Shown: positions 42,664-52,810 of the stretch, piece after piece
Position numbering within the stretch: the first letter of the stretch is position 1
How the letters are laid out: the number at the start of each line of letters is the position of its first letter
From: Rhizobium leguminosarum
GTDB lineage: Bacteria; Pseudomonadota; Alphaproteobacteria; Rhizobiales; Rhizobiaceae
Assembly: GCF_004123835.1 (NCBI RefSeq)
Contig: NZ_MZMU01000001.1
Span: forward strand, 124,001-188,000
Length of the DNA: 64,000 nucleotides
Direction of reading: 5' to 3'
Program-made: the position numbers and the translations under genes
Notes under the pieces: model-generated
The model's input: only the letters and a program-made list of their open reading frames with translations
Told to the model about the DNA's origin: nothing
The model's database searches: none

Positions 42664-43379
42664 GGAGCGGCCTTATGGTCGCCGAGCGCCAGATACCTGT
42701 CGAACATTTCGCTGTCGGCCAGCAAGATCGCGCTCTCGCCGGCGTAGCTGACAAGGCCACGCTCCAGAACCACGGTGTGATCGGTCAGCGGCAGGATCTT
42801 GCGCGCCTTCTGCTCGATGATGATCGCCGACATGCCTTCGCCGTCGATGATCTTCCGGAGCGCCGCCAGCAGTTCGTCGACGATGATCGGCGCCAGTCCT
42901 TCGAGCGGCTCGTCGAGCAGCAGCAGCCTCGGATTGAGCATCAACGCCCGTCCGAGCGCCAGCATCTGCTGCTCGCCGCCGGAAAGCTGGTTGCCGCGAT
43001 TGAAGCGCCGCTCCTTCAACCGCGGGAACATCGAATAGACGCGCTCGACCGACCATGAGCCGGGGCGGGCAATCGCCGTCAGGTTCTCCTCGACGGTGAG
43101 CGACCTGAAGATGTTGCGCTCCTGCGGCACCCAGCCGATGCCGGCGGCGGCCCGTCGTTCCGGCCGCATGCGCGTCAGATCGGCGCCGGCAAAGCTGATC
43201 GTTCCGGAATGATGGGTGGTGACGCCGACGATCGTATCGACCAGCGTCGTCTTGCCCGCACCATTGCGGCCGAGCAGCGACAGGGACCGACCTTCATCGA
43301 GCTCGAAACTCACACCGCCGAGAACCCGGGCCTCGCCGTAGCCGGAAACGAGCCTGTCGATCCGCAAAAGCGCCGTCAT
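42657..43379 (-). CDS. LIV-type ABC transporter ATPase 2 (LivF-like)
   Basis: A 240-residue ATPase with Walker A GRNGAGKTT (about 35-43), signature LSGGEQQMLALGRAL (about 134-148) and Walker B LLLLDEPLEGLAP. It is the LivF-type subunit of a branched-chain amino acid/aromatic-type importer. The start overlaps the LivG-like stop by 4 bp. The stop codon comes from a palindromic repeat. Confidence 0.93.
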   Translation of the reverse strand: MTALLRIDRLVSGYGEARVLGGVSFELDEGRSLSLLGRNGAGKTTLVDTIVGVTTHHSGTISFAGADLTRMRPERRAAAGIGWVPQERNIFRSLTVEENLTAIARPGSWSVERVYSMFPRLKERRFNRGNQLSGGEQQMLALGRALMLNPRLLLLDEPLEGLAPIIVDELLAALRKIIDGEGMSAIIIEQKARKILPLTDHTVVLERGLVSYAGESAILLADSEMFDRYLALGDHKAAPA

Positions 43380-44125
43380 GCCCCATCCTCCCCGAGATAG
43401 ACCGCCTTGACGCGCGGATCGGCGGCGATCTGGCCGACCGTTCCCTCGACCATCACCGCGCCTGCGACCAGAACCGAAATGCGGTCGGCAAAGGAGAAGA
43501 CGAGATCCATGTCATGTTCGATCAGCACCACCGTCACCTCGGCGGGCAGGCTGCGGACGATGGCGAGTACCTCGCTGCGCTCTTCTTCGGCGACGCCGGC
43601 CGCCGGCTCGTCGAGCAGCAGCACCCGCGGCTGGCTCGCAAAGGCAAGCGCGATTTCAAGAAGCCGCTGCTTGCCATAGGCAATCCGGCCGGTCTTCTCG
43701 CCCATGACCCCGGAAAGGCCGAAACGCTCCAGCAGGTCCACGGCCTCTCCGGTCGCATCCAGATGGGCCGCGAGCGGGCGCCAGGCGGAGCGGCCAAAAC
43801 CGTCCCGTTCATTGATCGCCAGCAAAACCGATTCCAGCGGTGTAAAGCCCGAAAAGAGCTGGTTGATCTGGAACGTGCGGGCGATACCGCGCCGCACGCG
43901 CCTGTGCGAGGAAAGGCCGGTGATATCCTCGCCGTCGACGATCACCTGTCCGGAGGTCGGCTTCAATACCCCGGTCAGCAGATTGATCAGTGTGGTCTTG
44001 CCGGCACCGTTCGGGCCGATCAGCGCATGACGAGCGCCGCTTTCGATCGTCAGCGAGACATCGTTGGTGGCGGTGAAGCCGCCGAAACGCTTGACGAGGT
44101 TGCGGGTTTCAAGGGCGACGGTCAT
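43376..44125 (-). CDS. LIV-type ABC transporter ATPase 1 (LivG-like)
   Basis: A 249-residue ATPase with Walker A GPNGAGKTT (about 37-45), LivG-type insertion HRRVRRGIARTFQINQLFSGFTPLESVLLA and Walker B VLLLDEPAAGVAEEE. The signature is replaced by GRIAYGKQRLLEIALAFA, normal for this subgroup. The start MTVALETRNLVKRFGG at 44125 overlaps the permease stop; a longer upstream reading frame is only antisense noise within the permease gene. Confidence 0.93.
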   Translation of the reverse strand: MTVALETRNLVKRFGGFTATNDVSLTIESGARHALIGPNGAGKTTLINLLTGVLKPTSGQVIVDGEDITGLSSHRRVRRGIARTFQINQLFSGFTPLESVLLAINERDGFGRSAWRPLAAHLDATGEAVDLLERFGLSGVMGEKTGRIAYGKQRLLEIALAFASQPRVLLLDEPAAGVAEEERSEVLAIVRSLPAEVTVVLIEHDMDLVFSFADRISVLVAGAVMVEGTVGQIAADPRVKAVYLGEDGA

Positions 44126-45168
44126 CGGCTTTCTTTCAGCTTCACGCCAGGCCGCCATGTCGCGAGCCGCTTGATGCCGGCCTGCAACGAGGCCGGCAGA
44201 AATGTGTGCCAGCGGGCGATGCGCTCGCGGCCGACGAGCACGATGGCGATCAGGATCAGGCCGATCCAGAACATCCAGTATTGCGGCGTGGAGACCGAGA
44301 GCCAGTCGCGCAGCACGGTGAAGATGACCGCGCCGATGATGCCGCCATAGAGATAACCGACGCCGCCGATGACCAGGACCAGAAGCACATCCGCCGAGCG
44401 ATGGAAGGCGAGGACATCGGGCGAAACGAAACTCGTCGTATGCGTCAGCAGTGCGCCGGCAATGCCTGCAAAAGCGGCGGCGATCGTATAGATGACGATG
44501 ATCCGGTTCCTCGCCGGAATGGCCACCATCGCGGCGCGCATCGGATTGGCCTTGATCGCCTTCAGCGACAGGCCGAAGGAGGAATTCACCAGATGCCGTG
44601 CGACAAATGTCAGGACGAAGAGTGCAGCGAGGCTGTAGACATAGCCGGTGCGGCCCCAGAGATCGAACTCGAAAAGGCCGAGGATCGGCCCGATGGTGAC
44701 GCCGCTGAGGCCATCCGCGCCGCCTGTCACCCATGCCATCTGGTTGGCGAGTTCGGCGAGCATCAAGGCGATGCCGAGCGTCGTCATCAGCCGCGTGAGA
44801 TCGGAGCCGCGAAGGACGAGGAAGCTCGCTCCGAAGCCGGCAAGGCCGGAGACCGCGGCTGCGGCAAAGAGGCCGGTGACGGGTTCAGTGATGGCATATT
44901 TGGCAAAGAGACCTGCAGCATAGGCGCCGAGGCCGAAGAAGGCGGCATGGCCAAGCGAAACGATGCCGGCATAACCGAGCACCAGATCAAGGGATAAGGC
45001 AAATAGCGCGGTGATGGCGATTTCGGTGAGCAGCAGCATCTTCGAAGGCAGCACGAAGATGGCAGCGACCGCCGCGATCCAGAGGACGATCTCGTAGAGC
45101 CGCCAGGCGTTGCCGCGGCGAAGCTGTTCGATAGCGCGTTTTCTCGCTTCGCTGCGCGCGTCGCTCAT
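44122..45168 (-). CDS. LIV-type ABC transporter permease (LivM-like)
   Basis: A 348-residue inner-membrane permease with about nine hydrophobic segments and the family stretches LDLVLGYAGIVSLGHAAFFGLGAYAAG (about 58-84) and AIKANPMRAAMVAIPARNRIIVIYTIAAAFAGIAGAL. The N-terminal 27 residues are Arg-rich and cytoplasmic. It pairs with the LivH-like permease. Four-bp overlaps on both sides place it in one transcriptional unit with livF-, livG- and livH-like genes. Confidence 0.93.
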   Translation of the reverse strand: MSDARSEARKRAIEQLRRGNAWRLYEIVLWIAAVAAIFVLPSKMLLLTEIAITALFALSLDLVLGYAGIVSLGHAAFFGLGAYAAGLFAKYAITEPVTGLFAAAAVSGLAGFGASFLVLRGSDLTRLMTTLGIALMLAELANQMAWVTGGADGLSGVTIGPILGLFEFDLWGRTGYVYSLAALFVLTFVARHLVNSSFGLSLKAIKANPMRAAMVAIPARNRIIVIYTIAAAFAGIAGALLTHTTSFVSPDVLAFHRSADVLLVLVIGGVGYLYGGIIGAVIFTVLRDWLSVSTPQYWMFWIGLILIAIVLVGRERIARWHTFLPASLQAGIKRLATWRPGVKLKESR

Positions 45169-46025
45169 CGGCCACCCTCCCGCGAGAACAGCCCATGCGG
45201 ACGCAGGAGAAGCACGGCGACCATGACGCCGTAGATGACGAAGGCGCCGATCTGCGGCACGTAATATTTGCCGGCGACATCGGCGACGCCGAGCAGGAGG
45301 GCGGCAAGAAACGGCCCTGTTATCGAGGAGGTACCGCCGACGGTCACCACGATCAGGAAGTAGATCATGAATTTCAGCGGAAAGTTCGGATCGAGCCCGA
45401 GAATCTCGGTGCCCATCGCGCCGCCGAGGCCGGCAAGGCCTGAGCCGACGGCGAAGGTCAGCGCGAAGACCGCCGAGACATTGATGCCGAGCCCGCGGGC
45501 AACCCGTCCGTCATCGACAGCGGCACGCAGCTGGCTGCCGAAACGGGTTTTCGTCAGCAGGAGCTGCAGCGTGATCGTCAGAAGGACGCAGACAAGGATG
45601 ATGAAGAGCCGGTAGCGGCCGATGCCGACGCCGTAGAGATCCCAGCGGCCGGAGAGCTCCTGTGGCAGCTGGATCATCTGCTGCTGGCCGCCCATGAAAT
45701 AATAGGCGCCGGCGATCGACATGAAGACCAGGCCGACGGAAAACAGCACTTGGTCGAGATGCGGCTTGGAATAGAGATGCCGGTAGAGCAGGCGCTCCAG
45801 AACCAGGCCGGCAAGCGCGACTGCGAGGAAGGCGATCGGCAAACACCAATAGAAGGAAACGCCATAGCTGTTCATCAGAACGACGGTGATGTAGCCGCCC
45901 GCCATAGCGAAAGCGCCATGGGCGAGGTTGATGAAATTCATCAATCCAAGCGTGATGGTCAATCCGCAGGCGAGAATGAACAGCAGCATTCCATAGGCGA
46001 TGCCGTCGAACAGAATAGTCAGCAT
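45165..46025 (-). CDS. LIV-type ABC transporter permease (LivH-like)
   Basis: A 286-residue inner-membrane permease with eight hydrophobic segments and the family start GIAYGMLLFILACGLTITLGLMNFINLAHGAF (about 8-39) and LLTKTRFGSQLRAAVDDGRVARGLGINV (coupling region, about 158-185). The ATG at 46025 is 64 bp downstream of the binding-protein stop, with a hairpin between the two. Confidence 0.93.
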   Translation of the reverse strand: MLTILFDGIAYGMLLFILACGLTITLGLMNFINLAHGAFAMAGGYITVVLMNSYGVSFYWCLPIAFLAVALAGLVLERLLYRHLYSKPHLDQVLFSVGLVFMSIAGAYYFMGGQQQMIQLPQELSGRWDLYGVGIGRYRLFIILVCVLLTITLQLLLTKTRFGSQLRAAVDDGRVARGLGINVSAVFALTFAVGSGLAGLGGAMGTEILGLDPNFPLKFMIYFLIVVTVGGTSSITGPFLAALLLGVADVAGKYYVPQIGAFVIYGVMVAVLLLRPHGLFSREGGR

Positions 46026-46051
46026 GACAAACCCGACTTTCCAGGAGCAAA

Positions 46052-46073
46052 GCGGCGGAGCTGCCTCCGCCGC
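46052..46073 (-). other. Hairpin between the LIV binding protein and permease
   Basis: GCGGCGGAG (46052-46060) and CTCCGCCGC (46065-46073) form a perfect 9-bp stem with a 4-base loop, directly after the binding-protein stop at 46089. Confidence 0.5.
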
Positions 46074-46088
46074 ATCTTATCGTAAAGC

Positions 46089-47267
46089 TTACTGGCCGGC
46101 CTTGACCGGGTCCTTCACATCCTTGTAGGTCGCAAATTCGACGTTCTGCAGTTCGCCGTTCACGTCCTTGACTTCACGCATATAGATATTCTGGATGATA
46201 TCGCGGGTCTGCGGATCGATGGAGATCGGCCCGCGCGGGCTCGTCCAGGCAAGGCCCTTCATCGCCTTGATCAGCGCCGCGCCGTCCGCATCGCCCTTGG
46301 TGGCTTCGAGCGCGGCATAGATGGCATGCATGCCGTCATAACCGCCCATCGCCATGAAGTTCGGGCGCATATTGTTGTTGGCGGCCTTGAAGGCCTTGAC
46401 GAATTCGGCGTTCTCCGGGCTGTCGTGCGCAGCCGCGTAGAAATGCGCGGTGATGGTGCCGAGCGCAGGCTTGCCCATGCCGTTCAGGATGTCGTCATCG
46501 GTAATGTCGCCAGTCCCGATCAGCTTGATGCCCGCTTCGGCAAGGCCGCGGTCGACGAACTGCTTCATGAACAGCGAGCCGACGCCGGATGGCAGGAACA
46601 CGAAGACCGCATCCGGCTTGGCGTCGCGCACACGCTGCAGGAAAGGCGCGAAATCCGGGTTCTGCAGCGGAATGCGCACGGCCTCGACGATCTCACCGCC
46701 CTTTGCCTTGAACTCCTTGGTGAACCAGGTTTCCGCATCGATGCCCGGGCCGTAATCAGTCACGAGAGTTACGACCTTCTTGATATTGTTTTCATGCGCC
46801 CAGCGCGCGACCGGCACCGAATATTGCGGCAGGGTGCCGCTGGTTCGAATGAAATATTCCGACGCCTGCGTGATCGACGAGGTGGCGGCGGCCATGACGA
46901 CGGCGGGCACCTTGGCCTGCGTGATCACGGGCGCGACGGAAAGCGCCAGTGGCGTCAATCCGAAGCCGGCAAGCGTATTGACCTTGTCGTTGACGATCAG
47001 TTCCTGGGCGATACGGCGGGTCTGGTCGGCTGTGCCGGCATCGTCGCGCACCACGAGTTCGATCTTTTTGCCGGCGACGGTGTCGCCATGCGCAGCGATA
47101 TAGGCTTTGGCGCCGGCCTCCACCTGGCGGCCGGTCGATGCGAAGGGACCGGTCATCGGCAGAATGAGACCTATCTTGAATGTATCCTCGGCGTAGGACG
47201 GCAGGCCAAGGCCGGCCGACATGACAAACCCTGCAGAGAGGGCGATCAGACTTCTTCTGGCAATCAC
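46089..47267 (-). CDS. LIV-type ABC transporter substrate-binding protein
   Basis: A 392-residue periplasmic protein. The signal peptide (about 1-26, cleavage near SYA/ED) is followed by TFKIGLILPMTGPFASTGRQVEAG, the type I Leu/Ile/Val- or aromatic-acid-binding start, and the SSITQASEYFIRTSGT pocket stretch. Binding proteins of this branch often take aromatic acids. Here the neighbouring O-demethylase genes make a methoxylated aromatic acid a plausible ligand; that is inference. It starts 113 bp after the GntR gene. Confidence 0.93.
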   Translation of the reverse strand: MIARRSLIALSAGFVMSAGLGLPSYAEDTFKIGLILPMTGPFASTGRQVEAGAKAYIAAHGDTVAGKKIELVVRDDAGTADQTRRIAQELIVNDKVNTLAGFGLTPLALSVAPVITQAKVPAVVMAAATSSITQASEYFIRTSGTLPQYSVPVARWAHENNIKKVVTLVTDYGPGIDAETWFTKEFKAKGGEIVEAVRIPLQNPDFAPFLQRVRDAKPDAVFVFLPSGVGSLFMKQFVDRGLAEAGIKLIGTGDITDDDILNGMGKPALGTITAHFYAAAHDSPENAEFVKAFKAANNNMRPNFMAMGGYDGMHAIYAALEATKGDADGAALIKAMKGLAWTSPRGPISIDPQTRDIIQNIYMREVKDVNGELQNVEFATYKDVKDPVKAGQ

Positions 47268-47380
47268 GGCTTTCTCCTCCTTTTACCGACGATCCACGCG
47301 TCCGCCGGCCTCCTCTTTCTCCATCGGCACTCTCGTCGGTCAGCCGGAGGGCCTCCTCGCCCTCGATCGCCGGCCGCGTC

Positions 47381-48205
47381 TCACGTCGATATCAGCGTCA
47401 ATCCCGGAACGCGGGTGATCAGGCTGCGATCCTCTTCCATGACGAATTCCAGATTGTGCCGCGCAAGGCGCGCATGTTCCCGCGCCAGCGCCTCGGCGCG
47501 GGTGCCTTCGCGCATCTCGATCGCCGAAACGATGTCGCGGTGTTGACGCTGCGCATGCACCAGCGACAGGCGGAAGGCGAGCACGTCCTCCTGCTTTTCC
47601 AGAAACGCACTCGGCGAGGCAAAGGGCAGTTGCGTCGCCCGTTCCACCTCGCGCCGCATCATCTCGCTGCCCGCAAGGCCTGCAAGCATGGAATGGAATT
47701 CCGCATTGAGCTCGACATACTGGGCAAACAGCATGTCCTCCGGCCGATCGCGAAAGCACTTGTCGAGCTCGAGGATCAGACCCTTGATCGCCTTGAGCTT
47801 GGCTGGCGTGACACCGCGTTCGGCGGCGAGACGCGCTGCCGTGCCTTCAAGCACACCACGCAGCTCGATGGCGTCGAAAACATCCGCGGTGGTGAAACCG
47901 CGCACGGCGTAACCGCCGGAGGGGATCTGCTCGAGCAGGCCTTCCTGTTCGAGACGCGCAAGCGCAGCGCGCAGCGGTGTGCGCGAAATGCCGAGCTTTT
48001 CGGCGAGCCAGACTTCCGAAAGACGTTCGCCCGGCGAGACCCCGCCGCCAAGCACGAGATTACGCACGCCAAGAAGGCCTTTCAAGGCCTGGCTGTCGCG
48101 CTTGCGATCCACGGTTCCCTTTTCCGCAACCATCTCCCGTTCCATCCGAATTTGGGGTCCGCGGCCTCTTCGGGCACTTGGGCCTTCACGTGTCGCGGAC
48201 GACAT
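47381..48205 (-). CDS. GntR family transcriptional regulator, FCD subfamily
   Basis: About 274 residues. The winged helix (RLSEVWLAEKLGISRTPLRAALARLEQEGLL, about 62-92) and C-terminal FCD domain (DVFDAIELRGVLEGTAARLAAERG; ELNAEFHSMLAGLAGS) are clear. The start at 48205 is preferred for AAGGA six bases upstream; ATGs at 48145 and 48133 would also preserve the domain. It is divergent from metF- and ligM-like genes and upstream of the LIV importer, so it likely represses both until the aromatic ligand is present. Two GTATAC-centred palindromes lie in the intergenic region. Confidence 0.9.
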   Translation of the reverse strand: MSSATREGPSARRGRGPQIRMEREMVAEKGTVDRKRDSQALKGLLGVRNLVLGGGVSPGERLSEVWLAEKLGISRTPLRAALARLEQEGLLEQIPSGGYAVRGFTTADVFDAIELRGVLEGTAARLAAERGVTPAKLKAIKGLILELDKCFRDRPEDMLFAQYVELNAEFHSMLAGLAGSEMMRREVERATQLPFASPSAFLEKQEDVLAFRLSLVHAQRQHRDIVSAIEMREGTRAEALAREHARLARHNLEFVMEEDRSLITRVPGLTLIST

Positions 48206-48235
48206 TCCCCATTCCTTTTCGAAAAGAGTACGACG

Positions 48236-48389
48236 TGTATACCAACGCCTGTCAAGTGATTATTACATGATCAATGCCACATCATTTCATATCTAAACGG
48301 TTATCAATAGGACTAAGTTTTGGTATTTTTCCGCGACATTCGTTATGTCACTTGCTGGCGGCATAATTTTCGGCCTATCATTGTATACA
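48236..48389. promoter_or_regulatory. Divergent promoter region with two GTATAC-centred palindromes
   Basis: GTGTATACC is centred on 48237-48242 and TTGTATACAG on 48383-48388 (8-bp perfect palindrome TGTATACA at 48382-48389). They flank the 226-bp gap between gntR (leftward) and the metF-like gene (rightward). FCD-type GntR proteins often bind TTGTATACAA-like sites, so both are candidate operators of the adjacent regulator. Between them the DNA is AT-rich, with no gene. Confidence 0.6.
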
Positions 48390-48431
48390 GCATGGACACA
48401 TAAGATTTCCGCATGATGAGGAGAGAGGCTT

Positions 48432-49307
48432 ATGATGATTGCGCCGCAAAGCGAGAGCCGGGAGAAGGCGCCGCTTGCCGATCTCCTCTCGCATTATTCC
48501 ATCGAGATGACGTCGCGCGACCTCCAGTCGCTGGAGAGCATAACGGCGACCCTGCCGCGGGGTTGCGAGGTTTTCGTCGCCCATCTTCCGAAAGAAGATA
48601 TCGGCCTTCTGGTAAGGGCCTCGGCGGCGCTGAGAGATGCCGGCTTCGTGCCGGTTCCCCACATCGTCGCCCGCAACGTCCGGAACCGCCTGGAACTCGA
48701 CACCATGCTTGCCCGGCTTTCGAAGGAGGCCGGCGTCCGCCATGCGCTCGTCCTTGGCGGTGATCGGGACGATGCCGCCGGGGCCTTCGGCTCCAGCCTG
48801 GACCTAATCGAAACAGGGCTCTTCCAGACATATGGCATCGACCGGATCGCCATCGCCTGCTACCCGGAAGGGCATCCCCGGATCGCCGGCGCCGTCCTCG
48901 ACTGGGCGCTGACGGCAAAGGTCGATGCGGCTGCACGTGCGGGGCTCGATGTGTTATTGGTGAGCCAGTTCCTGTTCGATCCGAAACCGCTCCTGAACTT
49001 TGCAGGGCGGCTTCGCGAACGGGGCGTGACGGCGCCGCTCAGGGTCGGCATCGCCGGGCCGGCCAGCCGCACAAAGCTTCTCAAATACGCGCTTCGCTGC
49101 GGCGTCGGCGCATCCTTGCGGGCGCTGCGCGAAAGAAGCGAGATCGCCCGCAACGTCCTTTCGGGCGAAACGCCGGAAGAGTTGCTGATGGAGATTGCCG
49201 CAGCACAGGCCGCCGAACCGGATCTCGGCATCAGCGGCGTGCATTTCTTCACCTTCGGCGATCCGGCCCAATCCATCCGCTGGGCAGAGCAGCAGGTGGA
49301 TCGCTGA
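48432..49307 (+). CDS. Methylenetetrahydrofolate reductase family protein
   Basis: A 291-residue TIM-barrel flavoprotein of the MTHFR (MetF) family: YSIEMTSRDLQSLESI start, VPHIVARNVRNRLELDTMLARL, HALVLGGDRDD and VSQFLFDPKPLLNF. It lacks the usual N-terminal Glu/Asp block seen in housekeeping MetF and is divergent from it in length and sequence. With the next gene it fits the one-carbon arm of tetrahydrofolate-dependent O-demethylation, where methyl-THF from the demethylase is reoxidised to methylene-THF. GAGGAGAGAGG lies upstream. It is first in a two-gene operon. Confidence 0.88.
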   Translation: MMIAPQSESREKAPLADLLSHYSIEMTSRDLQSLESITATLPRGCEVFVAHLPKEDIGLLVRASAALRDAGFVPVPHIVARNVRNRLELDTMLARLSKEAGVRHALVLGGDRDDAAGAFGSSLDLIETGLFQTYGIDRIAIACYPEGHPRIAGAVLDWALTAKVDAAARAGLDVLLVSQFLFDPKPLLNFAGRLRERGVTAPLRVGIAGPASRTKLLKYALRCGVGASLRALRERSEIARNVLSGETPEELLMEIAAAQAAEPDLGISGVHFFTFGDPAQSIRWAEQQVDR

Positions 49308-49311
49308 CTGA

Positions 49312-50763
<1,452 letters not shown>

Positions 50764-50764
50764 G

Positions 50765-50822
50765 CAATTCAAAGGGCTACAGCGCCCTTTGTGCGTCTGA
50801 AAAGACGCGCGGCGCTGTAGCC
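50765..50822. repeat. Rhizobial palindromic repeat, short form
   Basis: An inverted copy of the first part of the element at 42559-42663: CTACAGCGCC, a GCGTC-TGAAAA-GACGC hairpin and GGCGCTGTAG. It begins one base after the TAA stop of the O-demethylase gene. It lacks the second palindrome of the long copy. Confidence 0.75.
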
Positions 50823-50924
50823 ATCCCACAAATTCCGATCGGCGGCAGCAACCTATTGTTCGCCGAGCCTGGGCGCGCCGAAAACGATCAGCCGGTGCCG
50901 CTTCCGGATTCTGAGAGCATCCCC

Positions 50925-52019
50925 TCAGCGGCTGTAGGCTGCTGAGATCGCCTCTGAAGCCGCAGCACTATCCGCGGGATGGCCTGCCTGCCTGAGGGCC
51001 ATGCCGTAAGCCACCACATTCGAAAGCACCGTCTGGAATGCGGCGCGCGGACCGGTATGGTTGAGCCGCACGAGACGGGCAGACCCATTTCCGACACCGG
51101 CCGTGATCTCGACCCCCAGCCGCCCCGCGGCCGCGATCAGCGAAGCGGGCTCCACTGCCTCCGGCACAGGCACCGCCGTCACCAGGTTCGAGGCCTTTTC
51201 CGCCGGCACCCAGACCGCAGCGCCAAGTGCGGCAAGTCCCGCCCGTGTCGCCGATGCCGCAAGCGCATGACGGGCGACGATATTCTCCATGCCCTCGGCC
51301 TCGATCCGGTCGAGCGCTGTCTCCAGCGCGAAGAATTCCAGCGGCGCCGGCGTTCCTGGCAGGCCAGCTCTGCCGCCATCGACCCATGTCTTCAGATCGG
51401 CCAAAGACAAAATCGAATCGCGCGGCGCACCGTCTCTGAGGATCAGATCCCAGGCGCGGCCGCTGACCGAAAGTGCGGACACGCCGGCCGGACCGCCGAG
51501 CGCCTTCTGCGGCCCGATCACCGCGATGTCGATGCCGAGATCATCGACGTCGAGCTGATGGCCGCCGACCGAGGCGACCGCATCGACGACGGTGACGATG
51601 TTGCGAGCCCGGGCAAGCGCCAGTATCTCGGGCAGGGGATTAAGGATGCCGCTTGCGGATTCGGCATGAACCAGCGCCAGCACATCGATGTGAGGACCGG
51701 CGTCGAGCGCTTTTGCAACGGCTTCGATCTCGATCGGCAGGCCCGGCTCGGCGACAACATCCTCTACCGTCGCGCCACCCCGCCGCAGCCATTGCCCGAA
51801 CCAGCCGCCATACGGGCTGGTGATGATATTGAGTGCTGAAAGGCCGGGGCGTGCAAGGCTGACCGCCGCCGCCTCCAGCGCCACCACCGCTTCGGCCTGC
51901 ACCAGCAATATGTCGTTGCGGCTGCGCAATATGCCGCCGATCCTGTCGGCAAGGACGGCGTAACGCTCCGCGGGATAGGAGGGCACGCCATGCAGGGGAT
52001 TCCAACCAAGATCGGACAT
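50925..52019 (-). CDS. Class V (PLP-dependent) aminotransferase
   Basis: A 364-residue aminotransferase of the serine-glyoxylate/alanine-glyoxylate type. The PLP lysine sits in AVIGPQKALGGPAG (about 180), preceded by the cofactor Asp in VVDAVASVGG (about 156). The start at 52019 is chosen for AAGGA seven bases upstream. It lies directly after the peptide-importer ATPase genes and is read with them, so it probably acts on the imported amino compound. The substrate is not known; true serine or aspartate specificity cannot be claimed. Confidence 0.87.
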   Translation of the reverse strand: MSDLGWNPLHGVPSYPAERYAVLADRIGGILRSRNDILLVQAEAVVALEAAAVSLARPGLSALNIITSPYGGWFGQWLRRGGATVEDVVAEPGLPIEIEAVAKALDAGPHIDVLALVHAESASGILNPLPEILALARARNIVTVVDAVASVGGHQLDVDDLGIDIAVIGPQKALGGPAGVSALSVSGRAWDLILRDGAPRDSILSLADLKTWVDGGRAGLPGTPAPLEFFALETALDRIEAEGMENIVARHALAASATRAGLAALGAAVWVPAEKASNLVTAVPVPEAVEPASLIAAAGRLGVEITAGVGNGSARLVRLNHTGPRAAFQTVLSNVVAYGMALRQAGHPADSAAASEAISAAYSR

Positions 52020-52030
52020 GGATACTTCCT

Positions 52031-52810
52031 TCAGCAAGGATCGGTCACGAGACGGGGGACGGCGGCAACGAGCGCACGGGCGGCCTCCGATTGCGGCGCG
52101 GCAACGACCGCCGCTGCCGGGCCGATCTCGACTACTCGTCCGCCATCCATAACGGCGATGCGGTGGGAGACGGCGCGGACCACGGCAAGATCGTGCGAAA
52201 TGAACAGACAGGCAATGCCCTGTTCTTTCTGCAGATCGACCAGAAGCTCGAGGATCCTGCCGCGCACGGTCACATCGAGCGCCGAGACCGCCTCGTCCAG
52301 CACCAGCAACGAGGGCCGCGTCGCGATCGCACGCGCAATCGCCACACGCTGCCGCTGGCCGCCGGAGAGTGCCCGCACCGGACGGGCGGCATGATCTGCA
52401 GTGAGGCCGACACGCTCCAGCAGCTCGACGATCTCCCCGGGTCGCCGGTCTTTTGCGACGCCGTGGATGCGAAGCGGATCGTCGAGTACCGCACCGACGG
52501 TCGCCAGCGGATTGAAGGCGGCGAGCGGATCCTGAAACACCATCTGCATGCGCGCCCGCCTGCGGCGCAACGGCGCGCCGTTCAGCGCAAGCCAGTCTGC
52601 CCCCTCGAAACGGATCGAACCGGCATCGGCCGCAACAAGCCGCAGCAGGATGCGCGATAGCGTCGATTTTCCACTGCCGGAGGCGCCAACGAGACCGAGC
52701 GTTTCCCCAGGCGCGATCGTCAGCGACACATTATCGAGAGCGGCAATCCGGCGGCCCGCAGAAGAGAACCCTTTCGACAGGTTTTCGACGGAAAGCAGCA
52801 CATCGTTCAT
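52031..52810 (-). CDS. Peptide-type ABC transporter ATPase (DppF-like)
   Basis: A 259-residue ATPase with Walker A GASGSGKST (about 40-48), signature [16 protein letters not shown] (about 144-159) and Walker B LLVLDEAVSALDV. It is the second nucleotide-binding subunit of the oligopeptide-type importer 50925-57068. Its start overlaps the DppD-like stop by 4 bp, and its stop is followed 11 bp later by the aminotransferase start. Confidence 0.92.
   Translation of the reverse strand: MNDVLLSVENLSKGFSSAGRRIAALDNVSLTIAPGETLGLVGASGSGKSTLSRILLRLVAADAGSIRFEGADWLALNGAPLRRRRARMQMVFQDPLAAFNPLATVGAVLDDPLRIHGVAKDRRPGEIVELLERVGLTADHAARPVRALSGGQRQRVAIARAIATRPSLLVLDEAVSALDVTVRGRILELLVDLQKEQGIACLFISHDLAVVRAVSHRIAVMDGGRVVEIGPAAAVVAAPQSEAARALVAAVPRLVTDPC

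Noticed and set aside
43376..44734. An N-terminally extended LivG-like ATPase fused to permease-region sequence
   Set aside because: The extension is the wrong reading frame of the LivM-like gene. The ATPase core starts at 44125 with an ATGA overlap.
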